From positions 1,798,001 through 1,862,000 of the forward strand of contig NZ_CP051130.1 in NCBI RefSeq assembly GCF_013378055.1: DNA of 64,000 nucleotides, in the 5' to 3' direction. Positions 16,652-25,616 of the stretch are shown in pieces. Made by a program: the position numbers and the translations under genes. Each line of letters starts with the position of its first letter. The first letter of the stretch is position 1. The notes below the pieces were generated by a model. The model saw only the letters and a program-made list of their open reading frames with translations. It had not been told where the DNA came from and made no database searches. The DNA is from Parasphingopyxis sp. CP4 (lineage in GTDB: Bacteria; Pseudomonadota; Alphaproteobacteria; Sphingomonadales; Sphingomonadaceae).

Positions 16652-16681
16652 TTCATATGGAGGATGGTTTCATCCCCCTCC

Positions 16682-16752
16682 CGTTAGCCCTGAGCATGTC
16701 GAAGGGCGCTTATCAGTCAGAGAAACGGGCTTTGACAGGCTCAGTCCTTACG
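16682..16752. repeat. Inverted repeat of the CGTTAGCCCTGAGC family
   Basis: CGTTAGCCCTGAGCATGTCG at the left and TTTGACAGGCTCAGTCCTTACG at the right form imperfect arms. It is closely related to the element at 2671-2740. It lies between the rpsO terminator and the pnp leader. Confidence 0.7.
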
Positions 16753-16871
16753 GTCTGTGTCTAAACAAAAGACAGGAGCAATAAGGCTCCACACAGGCGG
16801 ACAATTCGGTCCGCAATTTTAGCGATAGCCCGCATAGGGCGGGTCTTCGCAAGGAAAGTGAAGAAGAAAAG

Positions 16872-19127
16872 ATGTTTGACGTAAAGAAAGTCGAAACAGA
16901 ATGGGGCGGCCAGAAGCTGACCCTCGAAACGGGCCGTGTGGCCCGCCAAGCCGACGGCGCGGTTCTCGCGCAGCTCGGCGACACGGTGGTGCTGTGCGCA
17001 GTCACCGCTGCCAAATCAGTGCGCGAAGGGCAGGATTTCTTCCCGCTCACCGTTCACTATCAGGAAAAATACTCGGCCGCCGGACGCATTCCGGGCGGCT
17101 TCTTCAAGCGTGAAGGCCGCGCTACGGAAAAAGAAACGCTGACCTGCCGTCTTATTGACCGCCCGGTTCGCCCGCTTTTCCCAGAAGGCTTTTACAACGA
17201 GATCAACGTGATCGCGCAGGTTCTCTCCTATGATGGCGTGAATGAGCCCGATATTCTGGCCCTGGTTGCTGCCTCGGCAGCGCTGACCATTTCCGGCCTG
17301 CCCTTCATGGGTCCGATCGCCGCTGCGCGCGTTGGCTATAAGGATGGCGAATATCAGCTCAACCCGAGCATGGACGAAGTCGCCGAAGGCGAACTCGATC
17401 TCGTGGTTGCCGGCACGCAGAACGCCGTTCTGATGGTTGAATCCGAAGCCAAAGAGCTTCCGGAAGATGTCATGCTGGGCGCTGTCATGTTCGCCCATGA
17501 AGAATCCAAGCCGATTATCGATGCGATTATCTCGCTCGCTGAACAGGCTGCCAAGGATCCGTGGGAACTCGCTCCGGCCGATGACCAGGACGGCATGAAG
17601 CAGCAGCTTCGCGATCTGGTTGGCGGCGATATCGCCGCTGCCTACAAGCTGACCGACAAGTCGGAACGCTCGGACGCGCTCAACGCAGCCCGCGACAAGG
17701 CGAAGGAAGCCTTTGCCGAGGAAGATGGCCAAACGCAGATGACTGCCGGCAAGGTCGTCAAGAAGCTTGAAGCCGAAATCGTTCGCGGTGCGATCATCAA
17801 GGATGGTAGCCGGATCGACGGTCGTAAGCTCGACGAAGTTCGCCCGATCGAAGCGATGGTGCACTTCCTGCCCCGTACGCATGGTTCGGCGCTGTTCACC
17901 CGTGGTGAAACCCAGGCGATCGTTACGACGACGCTGGGCACCAAGGATGCAGAGCAGATGATCGACGGCCTGAACGGCCTCTCCTATTCGCCGTTCATGC
18001 TCCACTATAACTTCCCGCCCTATTCGGTCGGCGAAGTGGGTCGTTTCGGCTTTACCAGCCGCCGCGAGACCGGCCATGGCAAGCTCGCATGGCGCGCGCT
18101 CCATCCGGTCCTGCCGGATGCGGAAGAATTTCCGTATACGATCCGTGTGCTGTCCGACATCACCGAGTCCAACGGCTCCTCCTCGATGGCCACCGTCTGC
18201 GGCGGCAGCCTCGCGATGATGGATGCCGGTGTTCCGCTGAAGCGGCCGGTATCGGGCATCGCAATGGGCCTGATTCTCGAAGGTGACGACTTTGCTGTCC
18301 TGTCCGACATTCTCGGTGACGAGGATCATCTCGGCGATATGGACTTCAAGGTTGCCGGTACCGAAAAGGGTATCACCTCGCTCCAGATGGACATCAAGAT
18401 CGCCGGTATCACCGAAGAGATCATGAAGTCCGCCCTGGAACAGGCCAATGGCGGCCGCGCCCACATCCTGGGTGAGATGTCCAAGGCTCTCGACACCACG
18501 CGCACCGAACTTTCGGACTTTGCGCCGCGGATCGAAACGATGCAGATCGACAAAGAGAAGATCCGCGACGTTATCGGTACGGGCGGCAAGGTGATCCGTG
18601 AGATCGTCGCTGAAACCGGTGCCAAGGTCGATATCGACGATGAAGGCGTAATCAAGCTCTCCTCGTCCGACATCAATGAAATCGAAGCCGCTCGCAAGTG
18701 GATCGAAGGCATTGTTGAAGAACCGGAAGTCGGCAAGATTTATGACGGCAAGGTCGTCAACATCGTCGATTTCGGCGCGTTCGTGAATTTCATGGGTCAG
18801 AAGGACGGCCTCGTCCATGTCTCTGAAATCAAGAATGAGCGCGTCGAGAAAGTGACCGACGAACTGTCCGAAGGGCAGGAAGTGAAGGTCAAGGTTCTCG
18901 AAGTCGATGGTCGCGGCAAGGTCCGCCTGTCGATGCGCGTTGTCGATCAGGAAACCGGCGAAGAGCTGGAAGATACCCGCCCAGCGCGTGAACCGCGTGG
19001 CGACAAGGGTGGTCGTGGTCGCGGTGGACGTGGTCGTGGCCCGCGCCGTGATCGGGGCGATCGCAACGAAAAGAGTGAAGACAAGGGCGGCGAAGGTGAG
19101 CTGCCTGAGTTCATCACCAAAGACTAA
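16872..19127 (+). CDS. pnp: Polyribonucleotide nucleotidyltransferase (PNPase)
   Basis: A 751-aa phosphorolytic 3'-5' exoribonuclease, central to mRNA decay. It has two RNase PH-like domains (~10-230 and ~310-540) joined by a helical domain. The second carries [16 protein letters not shown] with the catalytic Asp residues. A KH domain ([11 protein letters not shown], ~555-610) and an S1 domain ([18 protein letters not shown], ~620-690) follow. The tail is Arg/Gly-rich ([17 protein letters not shown]) and may add RNA or RNase E contact, which is an inference. A terminator follows at once. Confidence 0.98.
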   Translation: MFDVKKVETEWGGQKLTLETGRVARQADGAVLAQLGDTVVLCAVTAAKSVREGQDFFPLTVHYQEKYSAAGRIPGGFFKREGRATEKETLTCRLIDRPVRPLFPEGFYNEINVIAQVLSYDGVNEPDILALVAASAALTISGLPFMGPIAAARVGYKDGEYQLNPSMDEVAEGELDLVVAGTQNAVLMVESEAKELPEDVMLGAVMFAHEESKPIIDAIISLAEQAAKDPWELAPADDQDGMKQQLRDLVGGDIAAAYKLTDKSERSDALNAARDKAKEAFAEEDGQTQMTAGKVVKKLEAEIVRGAIIKDGSRIDGRKLDEVRPIEAMVHFLPRTHGSALFTRGETQAIVTTTLGTKDAEQMIDGLNGLSYSPFMLHYNFPPYSVGEVGRFGFTSRRETGHGKLAWRALHPVLPDAEEFPYTIRVLSDITESNGSSSMATVCGGSLAMMDAGVPLKRPVSGIAMGLILEGDDFAVLSDILGDEDHLGDMDFKVAGTEKGITSLQMDIKIAGITEEIMKSALEQANGGRAHILGEMSKALDTTRTELSDFAPRIETMQIDKEKIRDVIGTGGKVIREIVAETGAKVDIDDEGVIKLSSSDINEIEAARKWIEGIVEEPEVGKIYDGKVVNIVDFGAFVNFMGQKDGLVHVSEIKNERVEKVTDELSEGQEVKVKVLEVDGRGKVRLSMRVVDQETGEELEDTRPAREPRGDKGGRGRGGRGRGPRRDRGDRNEKSEDKGGEGELPEFITKD

Positions 19128-19150
19128 TTACCGTCCAACGGTAATCGGAG

Positions 19151-19174
19151 AAGGGGCTCGCTTGCGGGCCCCTT
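19151..19174 (+). terminator. Rho-independent terminator after pnp
   Basis: AAGGGGCTCG and GGGCCCCTT form the stem around a short loop, followed by TTTTTC. It begins 24 bp after the pnp stop codon. The T run directly follows the stem, a good intrinsic terminator shape. Confidence 0.85.
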
Positions 19175-19282
19175 TTTCGTTGGGGAACCCTCTCCTGCGC
19201 CCGTCCCGTTCCGGCACAGGATGAAACCAGCCGGTTCACAACCGGTTCAAGCATGGCGCATTAGATAGTGTGGCTATGGGTT

Positions 19283-19338
19283 GCCCGAAAGAAGAGTGGG
19301 GGTGCCCGAAAGGACGGGGGGTCGCCCGAAAGGACGGG
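19283..19338 (+). repeat. Three tandem GCCCGAAAG repeats
   Basis: GCCCGAAAG occurs at 19283, 19304 and 19324, spaced about 20-21 bp (two helical turns), followed by variants of GACGGG. They lie just upstream of the Arg-rich lipoprotein gene. They may be protein-binding sites on one DNA face or decayed repeat units. Confidence 0.5.
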
Positions 19339-19352
19339 CGCAAGGGGTAGTT

Positions 19353-20093
19353 ATGGATTTTACACGGATCAGAAATGTCGCCCTGTTGGCGATCGCGGCA
19401 ACCGGCCTGTCGGCCTGCACCATCTATGATGGCTATGGCACGGGCTATTATGGCGATCGCTATGCCGGAGACCTCTATCCGGCCGAATGCTATGACAAGG
19501 ACGGGTATCTGTACCCGGATTGTGAAGATGCCGGCTATGTCGCCCGCAATGGCTATGGCTATGGCAATATCTTCTACAACAACCGTTATGGCCCTTATGG
19601 CTGGTATGACGGCTTCTATTATCCCGGCCATTCCTTTTACATCTATGATCGGCTCGGCAACCGCCATCGCTGGGGCGATCGCCATCGCCGCCATTGGGAA
19701 GATCGACGCGCTCGGCGCCATGCCCGGGGAGACCGGCGACGTGATCGCCGACGGGCCGAGCGGCGTGAGGATCGACGCGAAGCGCGGCGTGACGGCCGCC
19801 GGGCAGATCGACGCGCGGAACGGCGCGGCGATCGAAACGGAACGAGAAACGGCTATCGGGGGCCCTATCCGCCGGTCGTGACCGAAACCCGCCAGAATCG
19901 TCAGCGGACGGCGCCTGCCCAAGGCCAACGCCGCCAGGCACGACAAAATCGTCAGGGAGCCGCGCCGGCGCAACGCCAGGCTCGCCCAGCACGTCAGGCG
20001 CGCCAGCGGAGCGCGCCGCCGCAGCGGCAGAATCGTCGGACGCGTCAAACCCAGCGGATGCGGGAAGGTGCTCGCAATGAGGACCCGCAATAA
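19353..20093 (+). CDS. Predicted lipoprotein with Tyr/Gly-rich domain and Arg-rich tail
   Basis: A 246-aa protein of unknown function. The N terminus is a lipoprotein signal (ATGLSAC). Residues ~25-105 are rich in Tyr and Gly (DGYGTGYYGDRYAG, GYGYGNIFYNNRYGPYGWYDG), resembling short surface-associated YG-rich domains of sphingomonads. From ~110 on the chain is extremely Arg-rich (RRADRRAERREDRREARR) with Gln/Pro/Ala later. I chose the ATG at 19353, with GGGG 8 bp upstream, over an in-frame upstream start. The positive tail could bind LPS or polyanions, but that is only inferred. Confidence 0.65.
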   Translation: MDFTRIRNVALLAIAATGLSACTIYDGYGTGYYGDRYAGDLYPAECYDKDGYLYPDCEDAGYVARNGYGYGNIFYNNRYGPYGWYDGFYYPGHSFYIYDRLGNRHRWGDRHRRHWEDRRARRHARGDRRRDRRRAERREDRREARRDGRRADRRAERRGDRNGTRNGYRGPYPPVVTETRQNRQRTAPAQGQRRQARQNRQGAAPAQRQARPARQARQRSAPPQRQNRRTRQTQRMREGARNEDPQ

Positions 20094-20191
20094 GATGAAC
20101 AGAAACTGGTGACTCCGGTCACAGTCAATTCATCGCATTTCATCGATACTCAGCCTCGTTCCAACACATGGAACCCTGGAGGAGAAAATCG

Positions 20192-20428
20192 ATGTGTCAC
20201 GACCAGAAAGTCTTTGACCCGGCCCGGATGGGATTTCGCATCGTCTATCGGGCGAATGAAACCAACCATTGCCCAGGCTGTGGCCGTTCGCACTGGATGG
20301 TCGGTCGCTTGACCGCCGAATGCGCCTATTGCGCAACTGCCCTTCCCCTTGAAACGGGGCGGATGATCGGCACCGGCCTGTTCCGCAGCCGCGGAAAAAC
20401 CGATGGATTAGCGCCGCTTGCAGCCTGA
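20192..20428 (+). CDS. Small zinc-ribbon protein
   Basis: A 78-aa protein with a clear CxxC-x13-CxxC site: NHCPGCGRSHWMVG and AECAYC. This should bind one zinc ion. The ATG at 20192 follows a strong GGAGGAG with 7-bp spacing, so the upstream in-frame ATG at 20168 is not needed. The N-terminal MCHDQKVFDPARMGFRIVYRA is hydrophilic and there is no signal peptide. I recognise no named family; similar short zinc ribbons occur as conserved hypotheticals in sphingomonads. Confidence 0.6.
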   Translation: MCHDQKVFDPARMGFRIVYRANETNHCPGCGRSHWMVGRLTAECAYCATALPLETGRMIGTGLFRSRGKTDGLAPLAA

Positions 20429-20474
20429 ATAGCGCAGCAAGAGCTGCTTAACCTCCTCGCGCTATGATGGCGCC

Positions 20475-20990
20475 ATGGAGAAGTTTGTATCGATAGCAGC
20501 ACTGGTGATGCTCGCTTACGCCATTTTCGGCGCTGAGCGCGAACCTGCTGGCGAACCGGTCGAACTCGCCTCAGCGACAATCGCGCCACAGCAGGAGCGC
20601 ATGGTCGAACGCGCCGGCAATGGTTCGGTCGATTTTGTCGCACAGCGCGCGCCTGATGGTCATTTCTACGCTGATGTTCGCGTCAATGGATCAACCAGCC
20701 GGATGATGATCGATACCGGCGCGAGCAGCGTTGTGCTTACCCGCGAAGATGCGCAGCGGGCGGGTATCCAGGCGCGGCGTGGCGAGTTTACGGCTACCGC
20801 GCAAACCGCTGGCGGAGAAATCGCGCTCAAAAGTGTGACGATTGACCGTATGGCCCTGGGCAGCGTCGATAGCCGCAATGTGCCGGCCATGGTCGCGGAA
20901 AATGATCTCCCGATATCCTTGCTCGGCCAGTCATTCCTGGAACGCGTCGGTACGGTCGAGATTAGCGGCGACGAAATGCGGCTGCGCTAG
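20475..20990 (+). CDS. Retropepsin-like aspartic protease, TIGR02281 type
   Basis: A 171-aa protein anchored by an N-terminal hydrophobic segment (SIAALVMLAYAIFGA). The aspartic protease motif is MIDTGASSVVLTREDA (~76-91), with the flap-like QTAGGEIALKSV and the C-terminal ISLLGQSFLERVGTVEI conserved in the single-domain clan AA family. It probably acts as a dimer in the periplasm; the substrate is unknown. Its stop codon overlaps that of the convergent cell wall hydrolase gene in a shared CTAG. Confidence 0.85.
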   Translation: MEKFVSIAALVMLAYAIFGAEREPAGEPVELASATIAPQQERMVERAGNGSVDFVAQRAPDGHFYADVRVNGSTSRMMIDTGASSVVLTREDAQRAGIQARRGEFTATAQTAGGEIALKSVTIDRMALGSVDSRNVPAMVAENDLPISLLGQSFLERVGTVEISGDEMRLR

Positions 20991-22138
20991 CTGCCAATCC
21001 ATTGTCCACTGTTGCGATGTTCGGGACGGACCTGTGAATCCGGCAAGGCATTTTCGATGACCTGGCTGGTCGGCAGATTGTTGCTGACCGCATCTACCTC
21101 TGCCTCGGCCAGTTCACCACGCAGCTGCGGCGCGGGTGGAAGATTATCCTCCACCAGATCCTCGATCAGCAGTTCTCCCTCACCGTCCGCTTGCTGCTCC
21201 TCGGCATTGGGCCGCCAGGGCCGCGGCGCGGGCTCCCGGCCCGAATAGCGAACCGAAAAGGCACCTGGTGAACTCGCCGTGCCGCGGAGACGGTGAAACA
21301 GGTGGCGACCGATCATGTTCGTCATGGTCAGGCTGCGCCCCCAATAGGGCCAGACATCGAGCGTATGATAATGGGTCGCATAGCCGACCTCGCCAAAGGA
21401 ACGCCCGGCAATCGCTTCGCGCGCATAACGCTGGGATCGCGCCCAGACGCTGGGCACCGGACGCCGCGCCAGCGCTCCATCGCAGGTGAAAGTGAACTGG
21501 CAGCCGGTGCTCCGCTCGCTGCCTTCATAGACGACGCCGCAGATCGTATTGGCATAGCCGGGATGGCGGACCCGGTTGAGCACGACCTGCGCCACCGCGC
21601 GTTGCCCGGCCTCGGGTTCGTTGCCGGCTTCGTAGTAGATGGCCTGCGTCATGCATTGGAGCGCGCGTTCGCGATCGGCGCTGCTCGCTTGCGGAAAGGC
21701 AATCCCGCGTGGTCGCGGCCCGTCATATCCGGATTGCGCAGCCAGTTCGGCCTCGATCGCGGCGCGGACTGCTGCTTCCTCAGCGGGCGTCAGCGTGAGC
21801 GGCAATTGTGAGCCATCCTCCGCTTCGCCAACCAGTTCCGAAAAAGGCCGCGCTTCGGGCAGCGCAACCGTCACCCCGCGCTCAGGCACCGCAAGGCTCG
21901 CGGCGCTCAGCGTCAACAGGCCAATCATGCCGATAAAGGCAGCGGCGATCGTGTACGGGGATTTGCCTCTGGTGCGCGGTTGGTCTGGTGCCATCCGCTC
22001 AAGAACAAAATCTTCGCTGATGCGAGTTTCTGCATCGTCTACCGGATGGAGATCGCGCGCCGTGGATGGGCGCAGCAATGCATGCTCCGCCCAGCTCCCC
22101 TGCATCCAACGGGGCAATACTGTTTCGCCAGCCGCCAC
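20987..22138 (-). CDS. SleB-family cell wall hydrolase
   Basis: A 383-aa protein with a cytoplasmic N terminus, one membrane segment (~55-80, AAAFIGMIGLLTLSAASLAV) and a periplasmic catalytic domain. The hydrolase_2/SleB core is CMTQAIYYEAGNEPEAGQRAVAQVVLNR (~180-207), whose Glu residues are the likely catalytic ones. HPGYANTICGVVYEGS, GCQFTFTCDG and THYHTLDVWPYW follow. It probably cleaves peptidoglycan glycan strands. The start is a GTG at 22138; an ATG at 22105 is possible. The C-terminal ~90 residues are acidic and low complexity. Confidence 0.85.
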   Translation of the reverse strand: MAAGETVLPRWMQGSWAEHALLRPSTARDLHPVDDAETRISEDFVLERMAPDQPRTRGKSPYTIAAAFIGMIGLLTLSAASLAVPERGVTVALPEARPFSELVGEAEDGSQLPLTLTPAEEAAVRAAIEAELAAQSGYDGPRPRGIAFPQASSADRERALQCMTQAIYYEAGNEPEAGQRAVAQVVLNRVRHPGYANTICGVVYEGSERSTGCQFTFTCDGALARRPVPSVWARSQRYAREAIAGRSFGEVGYATHYHTLDVWPYWGRSLTMTNMIGRHLFHRLRGTASSPGAFSVRYSGREPAPRPWRPNAEEQQADGEGELLIEDLVEDNLPPAPQLRGELAEAEVDAVSNNLPTSQVIENALPDSQVRPEHRNSGQWIGS

Positions 22139-22246
22139 TTAATCGCCCTTTTCATCCGAAAATCCGCAGATTGCGGGCTAGGCGAAATAGAGACAAAAGT
22201 AACAATAATAGATGGTTAACCGCGGCGTTTCGCGCCGGAAAGATGC

Positions 22247-23149
22247 TTAACCGCCACGCACGCGCCGGATCGGCAGGTTAACATTGCACACATCCACCGC
22301 GCGGGCGGGCCGGACGAACCAGCCGGTGCGATTGGCGCGCGCATCGACATAGGCGCGAAATGCGTCGCTATTGGTGCGCATCACCTCGAAACGCGGTTGC
22401 TCTGCTTCCGGCAAGGCGCTCGCGAGCGCTATCGATGCGATCGGCACACGCTGGCTCTCTTCCTCGTAGAAACCCAACGGCCCGGTTCCGCGCGGTAAGC
22501 TCGACAATGCGCCGATACCTTCCACGATCCGGCCAACGAGCGAAATATTGCGATCAAGATGGCGCGGCGCATGGCCGATGACTGTATAAAGCTCCGCCCC
22601 ATTGCCGGTGTCCGGATCATTGCCCCGGCCAACACCGACCATGCCGTAGCAATGGACCAGCGTGCCACTGCGCTGGCCATCTTCGCGCGGGCTATGGCCA
22701 ACCGGCCAGCCGCCAAGATAGCCGGAATATTGCTCGTAATTTCCATCCTGCACGTTCGTAAACGCGGCGAGATAAGTATCGCCCATGGCAAAATCATATT
22801 CCGCCGGCGGCTCCGTCTCGATCCCGATCGGTACGGCTTTGCTTTGCGTCGCATCGCCCCATTGGACGACATAATTATCCTGCACGCGATTGATGGTGAT
22901 CCCGTCATACCAGCCTTCGCGCGCAAGGCGCCGGATATTGGCGACATGGATCGGCGCAAAGCTGGCCGCGAGCTCGATAAAGACTTCCGATCCGTCACCC
23001 AGCGTCATCACGAGGAGATTATCGGCAGCAATCGGTCGCCAGTCCTCGTCCGCGGTCGCGGCGACGATTTCACCCGGGGTTGCCGGGGGCTCGCTGGCCT
23101 GGGCGGCAAGAAGGAGTGGTGCGGCGGCAAGAAGGAGAAGCTGTTTCAT
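22247..23149 (-). CDS. Periplasmic cyclophilin-type peptidylprolyl isomerase
   Basis: A 300-aa secreted PPIase. A signal peptide (MKQLLLLAAAPLLLAAQA) leads to a cyclophilin fold beginning at LVMTLGDGSEVFIELAASFAPIHVANIRRLAREGWYDG, where the FAPIHVANIRRL segment is typical. Later blocks are VQWGDAT, GMVGVGRGNDPDTGNGAELYTVIGHAPRHLDRNISLVGRIVEG. Compared with 170-aa cyclophilins it has insertions and a ~60-residue C-terminal extension. ATG 23149 has AGAGGGG upstream. It probably assists folding of exported proteins. Confidence 0.85.
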   Translation of the reverse strand: MKQLLLLAAAPLLLAAQASEPPATPGEIVAATADEDWRPIAADNLLVMTLGDGSEVFIELAASFAPIHVANIRRLAREGWYDGITINRVQDNYVVQWGDATQSKAVPIGIETEPPAEYDFAMGDTYLAAFTNVQDGNYEQYSGYLGGWPVGHSPREDGQRSGTLVHCYGMVGVGRGNDPDTGNGAELYTVIGHAPRHLDRNISLVGRIVEGIGALSSLPRGTGPLGFYEEESQRVPIASIALASALPEAEQPRFEVMRTNSDAFRAYVDARANRTGWFVRPARAVDVCNVNLPIRRVRGG

Positions 23150-23253
23150 GCCCCTCTTCTGCCACGCCTCTCAACATGATGCCAGAAAATGAGGCAAAGT
23201 GGCCTTGCGCCGGGGCCGCCGCCGCTCTAGGTGCAACCGCTTGCCGGGCAAGC

Positions 23254-23344
23254 GGAGCGGTGGCCGAGTGGTCGAAGGCGCACGCCTGGAAAGTGTGTAT
23301 AGGGTAACCCCCTATCGTGGGTTCGAATCCCACCCGCTCCGCCA
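23254..23344 (+). tRNA. tRNA-Ser (anticodon GGA)
   Basis: The 7-bp acceptor stem GGAGCGG pairs with CCGCTCC, with the CCA end encoded. The D arm is GGCCGAGTGGTCGAAGGC, the anticodon loop is CTGGAAA on a CACGC/GTGTG stem, and the T arm is GTGGGTTCGAATCCCAC. The long variable arm (TAGGGTAACCCCCTA region) is the class II feature of tRNA-Ser. 91 nt. Confidence 0.97.
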
Positions 23345-23466
23345 GCCAGTCCGAGCACCCATCTCCTCTCACATCATAATCCGGTGCTTTTCCGTCCGAG
23401 AGACCCACTGGCACATCGTCCCGACATTTTGTAACGCTAGGATCACACTGACAGGAGCCTAATCGG

Positions 23467-24657
23467 TTGAACCTTGATCAAACCGCTGCGCTGGACGCGT
23501 TCCAAAACGAAGTTCGTTCCTATTTCGAGCGGGATTATCCGCAGGATATTTTGGAGAAGGTGGCGACCGGCGCCAGCCTCACGACTGCAGAAGTGCGCCG
23601 CGCGGAAATGGCGCTCGGCGAAAAGGGTTGGCTGGCGAGCGCATGGCCGGCTGAATATGGCGGCCCTGGCTGGTCGATCGAAGAACAATATGTCTTCGAT
23701 GAAGAATTGGAGCGCGCCGGAGCCCCAACCGTAACGCCCATGGGTGTCGTCTATGTCGGCCCGCTCATCTACTCCTTCGGAACTGACGAACAAAAGGCGC
23801 AATGGTTGCCGGGCATCCGAGACGGATCGGTTGGTTGGGCGCAGGGCTATAGCGAACCGGAAGCGGGTTCTGATCTCGCATCATTGCAGTTTTCGGCGGT
23901 TCGCGATGGCGATGACTATGTCCTCAACGGCACCAAAATCTGGACGTCCGCCGCTCAACATGCGGACTGGATTTTCCTGCTGGTGCGCACGTCCCGGGAA
24001 GAGAAAAAACAACAGGGGATCAGTTTCGTCTGCTGCAAGATTGATCAGCCCGGTGTGACGATAAAACCGATCATCACCATCGATGGCAAATATGTGCTGA
24101 GCCAGTGCGAATTTGTCGACGTCCGGGTGCCGGTTACCAATCGGATTGGCGATGAGGGCAAGGGCTGGACCTACTCGCAATATCTGCTCGGCAATGAACG
24201 GACTTCCTATGCGCGGATCGGCGGCAAGCGCAAACAGCTTGCGAGCATCCGCGCGATCGCATCGAATATCCCCACTGGGGGTAACCAGCGCCTCATCGAC
24301 GATCCCTTGTTTGCGCAGCGGTTGAGCCAGGCGGAAATCCATGTCGATGCCCTGGAAATCACGACTTTGCGCGTCCTTGTGTCGGTCCGCGACGGCGGAG
24401 CGCCGGGCAACGAGGCATCAACGCTGAAGATCATGGCGACTGAAGCTGCGCAGGAAATCACGACGTTGTTCCTGGAAGCGGCCGCCGATCATGGTATCCG
24501 AAAATTTGAGGACAGCGTCAGCCCGGAATGGACGGGCGATGCGAGTTTCGCGGCACCGGCCGTAGCGACATATTTCGGCACCCGCGCGCAAAGCATCTAT
24601 GGCGGCACCAACGAAATCCAACGCAACATTATCGCAAAACGGGTACTCGGGCTTTAG
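23467..24657 (+). CDS. Acyl-CoA dehydrogenase
   Basis: A 396-aa FAD enzyme that oxidises acyl-CoA to enoyl-CoA or a related substrate. The start is TTG at 23467, 9 bp after AGGAG. N-terminal helices (1-~115) are followed by the beta domain with WAQGYSEPEAGSDLASL and LNGTKIWTSAAQHADW (~120-160). The C-terminal helical domain carries IYGGTNEIQRNIIAKRVLGL. The residue in YGGTN where short/medium-chain enzymes have the catalytic Glu (YEGT) is Gly. As in long-chain/FadE-like members, the base may lie elsewhere. It is flanked by a tRNA and the glycan locus. Confidence 0.9.
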   Translation: MNLDQTAALDAFQNEVRSYFERDYPQDILEKVATGASLTTAEVRRAEMALGEKGWLASAWPAEYGGPGWSIEEQYVFDEELERAGAPTVTPMGVVYVGPLIYSFGTDEQKAQWLPGIRDGSVGWAQGYSEPEAGSDLASLQFSAVRDGDDYVLNGTKIWTSAAQHADWIFLLVRTSREEKKQQGISFVCCKIDQPGVTIKPIITIDGKYVLSQCEFVDVRVPVTNRIGDEGKGWTYSQYLLGNERTSYARIGGKRKQLASIRAIASNIPTGGNQRLIDDPLFAQRLSQAEIHVDALEITTLRVLVSVRDGGAPGNEASTLKIMATEAAQEITTLFLEAAADHGIRKFEDSVSPEWTGDASFAAPAVATYFGTRAQSIYGGTNEIQRNIIAKRVLGL

Positions 24658-24689
24658 CTGCCACTCGGTTTGCTGCGGTCCGACTATCG

Positions 24690-25616
24690 TTATTCATTCA
24701 GCGTTTCGCGCACCACATATGCCGGCTTTCCAGAACTGATCGCCATTATGCGAATGAGATATTCGCCGGTCGTGCCAACCGCCATCATATTCGCACCGCC
24801 GACAAACAGGATCAGCGCGGATAACCAGCCGCCGTCAAATCCCGGATCGCGCCCCAGGATCATAAAGCTGAGAAGGCCGATCGCCAGCATCAGCCCGAGC
24901 GCCACCAGGCTACCGCCAAGCCAGACAAAACAGCGTAACAGGAATCCCGAATTTCCGAACAACAGGCTTGAGAACTGAACCCATCGCGCACGAAAAGTAT
25001 AGCGAGATCGCGGATAGGCGGATTCCTGCAGCTCCGTCTCTACGGCAACAACATCGGTGGTTATTTCGCGAATGAGTGCCGGGATAAACGGCTTATTGGT
25101 GGAAATTTTCAGCATGCCATCGACGATCGGTCGGCGGATAACCTTCAGCGCAGAAAGGGAAACGCTGTAGCCCAGCGAATGGGTGTCGAAGAATCGTTTG
25201 ATTCTGCTTGTGATTTCGCGTGCGCCGCCGCTGTGATGCCGTGTGTGCGTGGCTGTTACCATGTCATGGTCGCGATGCACGACCAGTTTGGGAATGTCTT
25301 CCGGAAGCTGCTGGAGATCGTCATCGATCGTCACGACCCAATCCCCGCTGCTATGGGCCAGGCCGCAAAGCACCGCACCCGGCTTCCCGAAATTCCGGGT
25401 TAGCCGCACGACACAAACATTAGGCGAGGCGGCAAGTTCAGGCAGAAGTGCGAGCGTGACCGGGCTGGTCGATCCGTCGTCAACCAGTATGATTTCGTGG
25501 CTGGTATTCAAGACCTGATCGAAGACAATCGCCAAACGCTCTACCAGATCGCGGAGCTGCGGACCGCTTTGATAAACCGGTACGACAATGCTGTATTCCG
25601 GATTGGGAGCCGTCAC
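24690..25616 (-). CDS. Glycosyltransferase family 2, polyprenol-phosphate type
   Basis: A 308-aa membrane-bound GT-A enzyme. The N-terminal domain has IVVPVYQSGPQLRDLVE (~9-25), the nucleotide-sugar site ILVDDGSTS and the metal-binding DDDLQQLPED (DXD, ~97-106). Two C-terminal transmembrane helices (~235-295) match the ArnC/GtrB-like enzymes that load a sugar onto polyprenyl phosphate. The start is GTG, overlapping the stop of the upstream sulfotransferase gene in GTGA. It is the last gene of the minus-strand arm of the glycan locus. The sugar specificity is not visible. Confidence 0.88.
   Translation of the reverse strand: MTAPNPEYSIVVPVYQSGPQLRDLVERLAIVFDQVLNTSHEIILVDDGSTSPVTLALLPELAASPNVCVVRLTRNFGKPGAVLCGLAHSSGDWVVTIDDDLQQLPEDIPKLVVHRDHDMVTATHTRHHSGGAREITSRIKRFFDTHSLGYSVSLSALKVIRRPIVDGMLKISTNKPFIPALIREITTDVVAVETELQESAYPRSRYTFRARWVQFSSLLFGNSGFLLRCFVWLGGSLVALGLMLAIGLLSFMILGRDPGFDGGWLSALILFVGGANMMAVGTTGEYLIRIMAISSGKPAYVVRETLNE

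Noticed and set aside
17016-18818. 600-codon open frame on the minus strand opposite pnp
   Set aside because: It mirrors the GC-rich coding frame of pnp, has no ribosome site or family resemblance, and the plus-strand gene is certain.
19369-19992. His/Arg-rich minus-strand frame and Met/Ala-rich plus frame over the Arg-rich lipoprotein
   Set aside because: Low-complexity codon repeats keep other frames open; the lipoprotein frame has the signal peptide and ribosome site.
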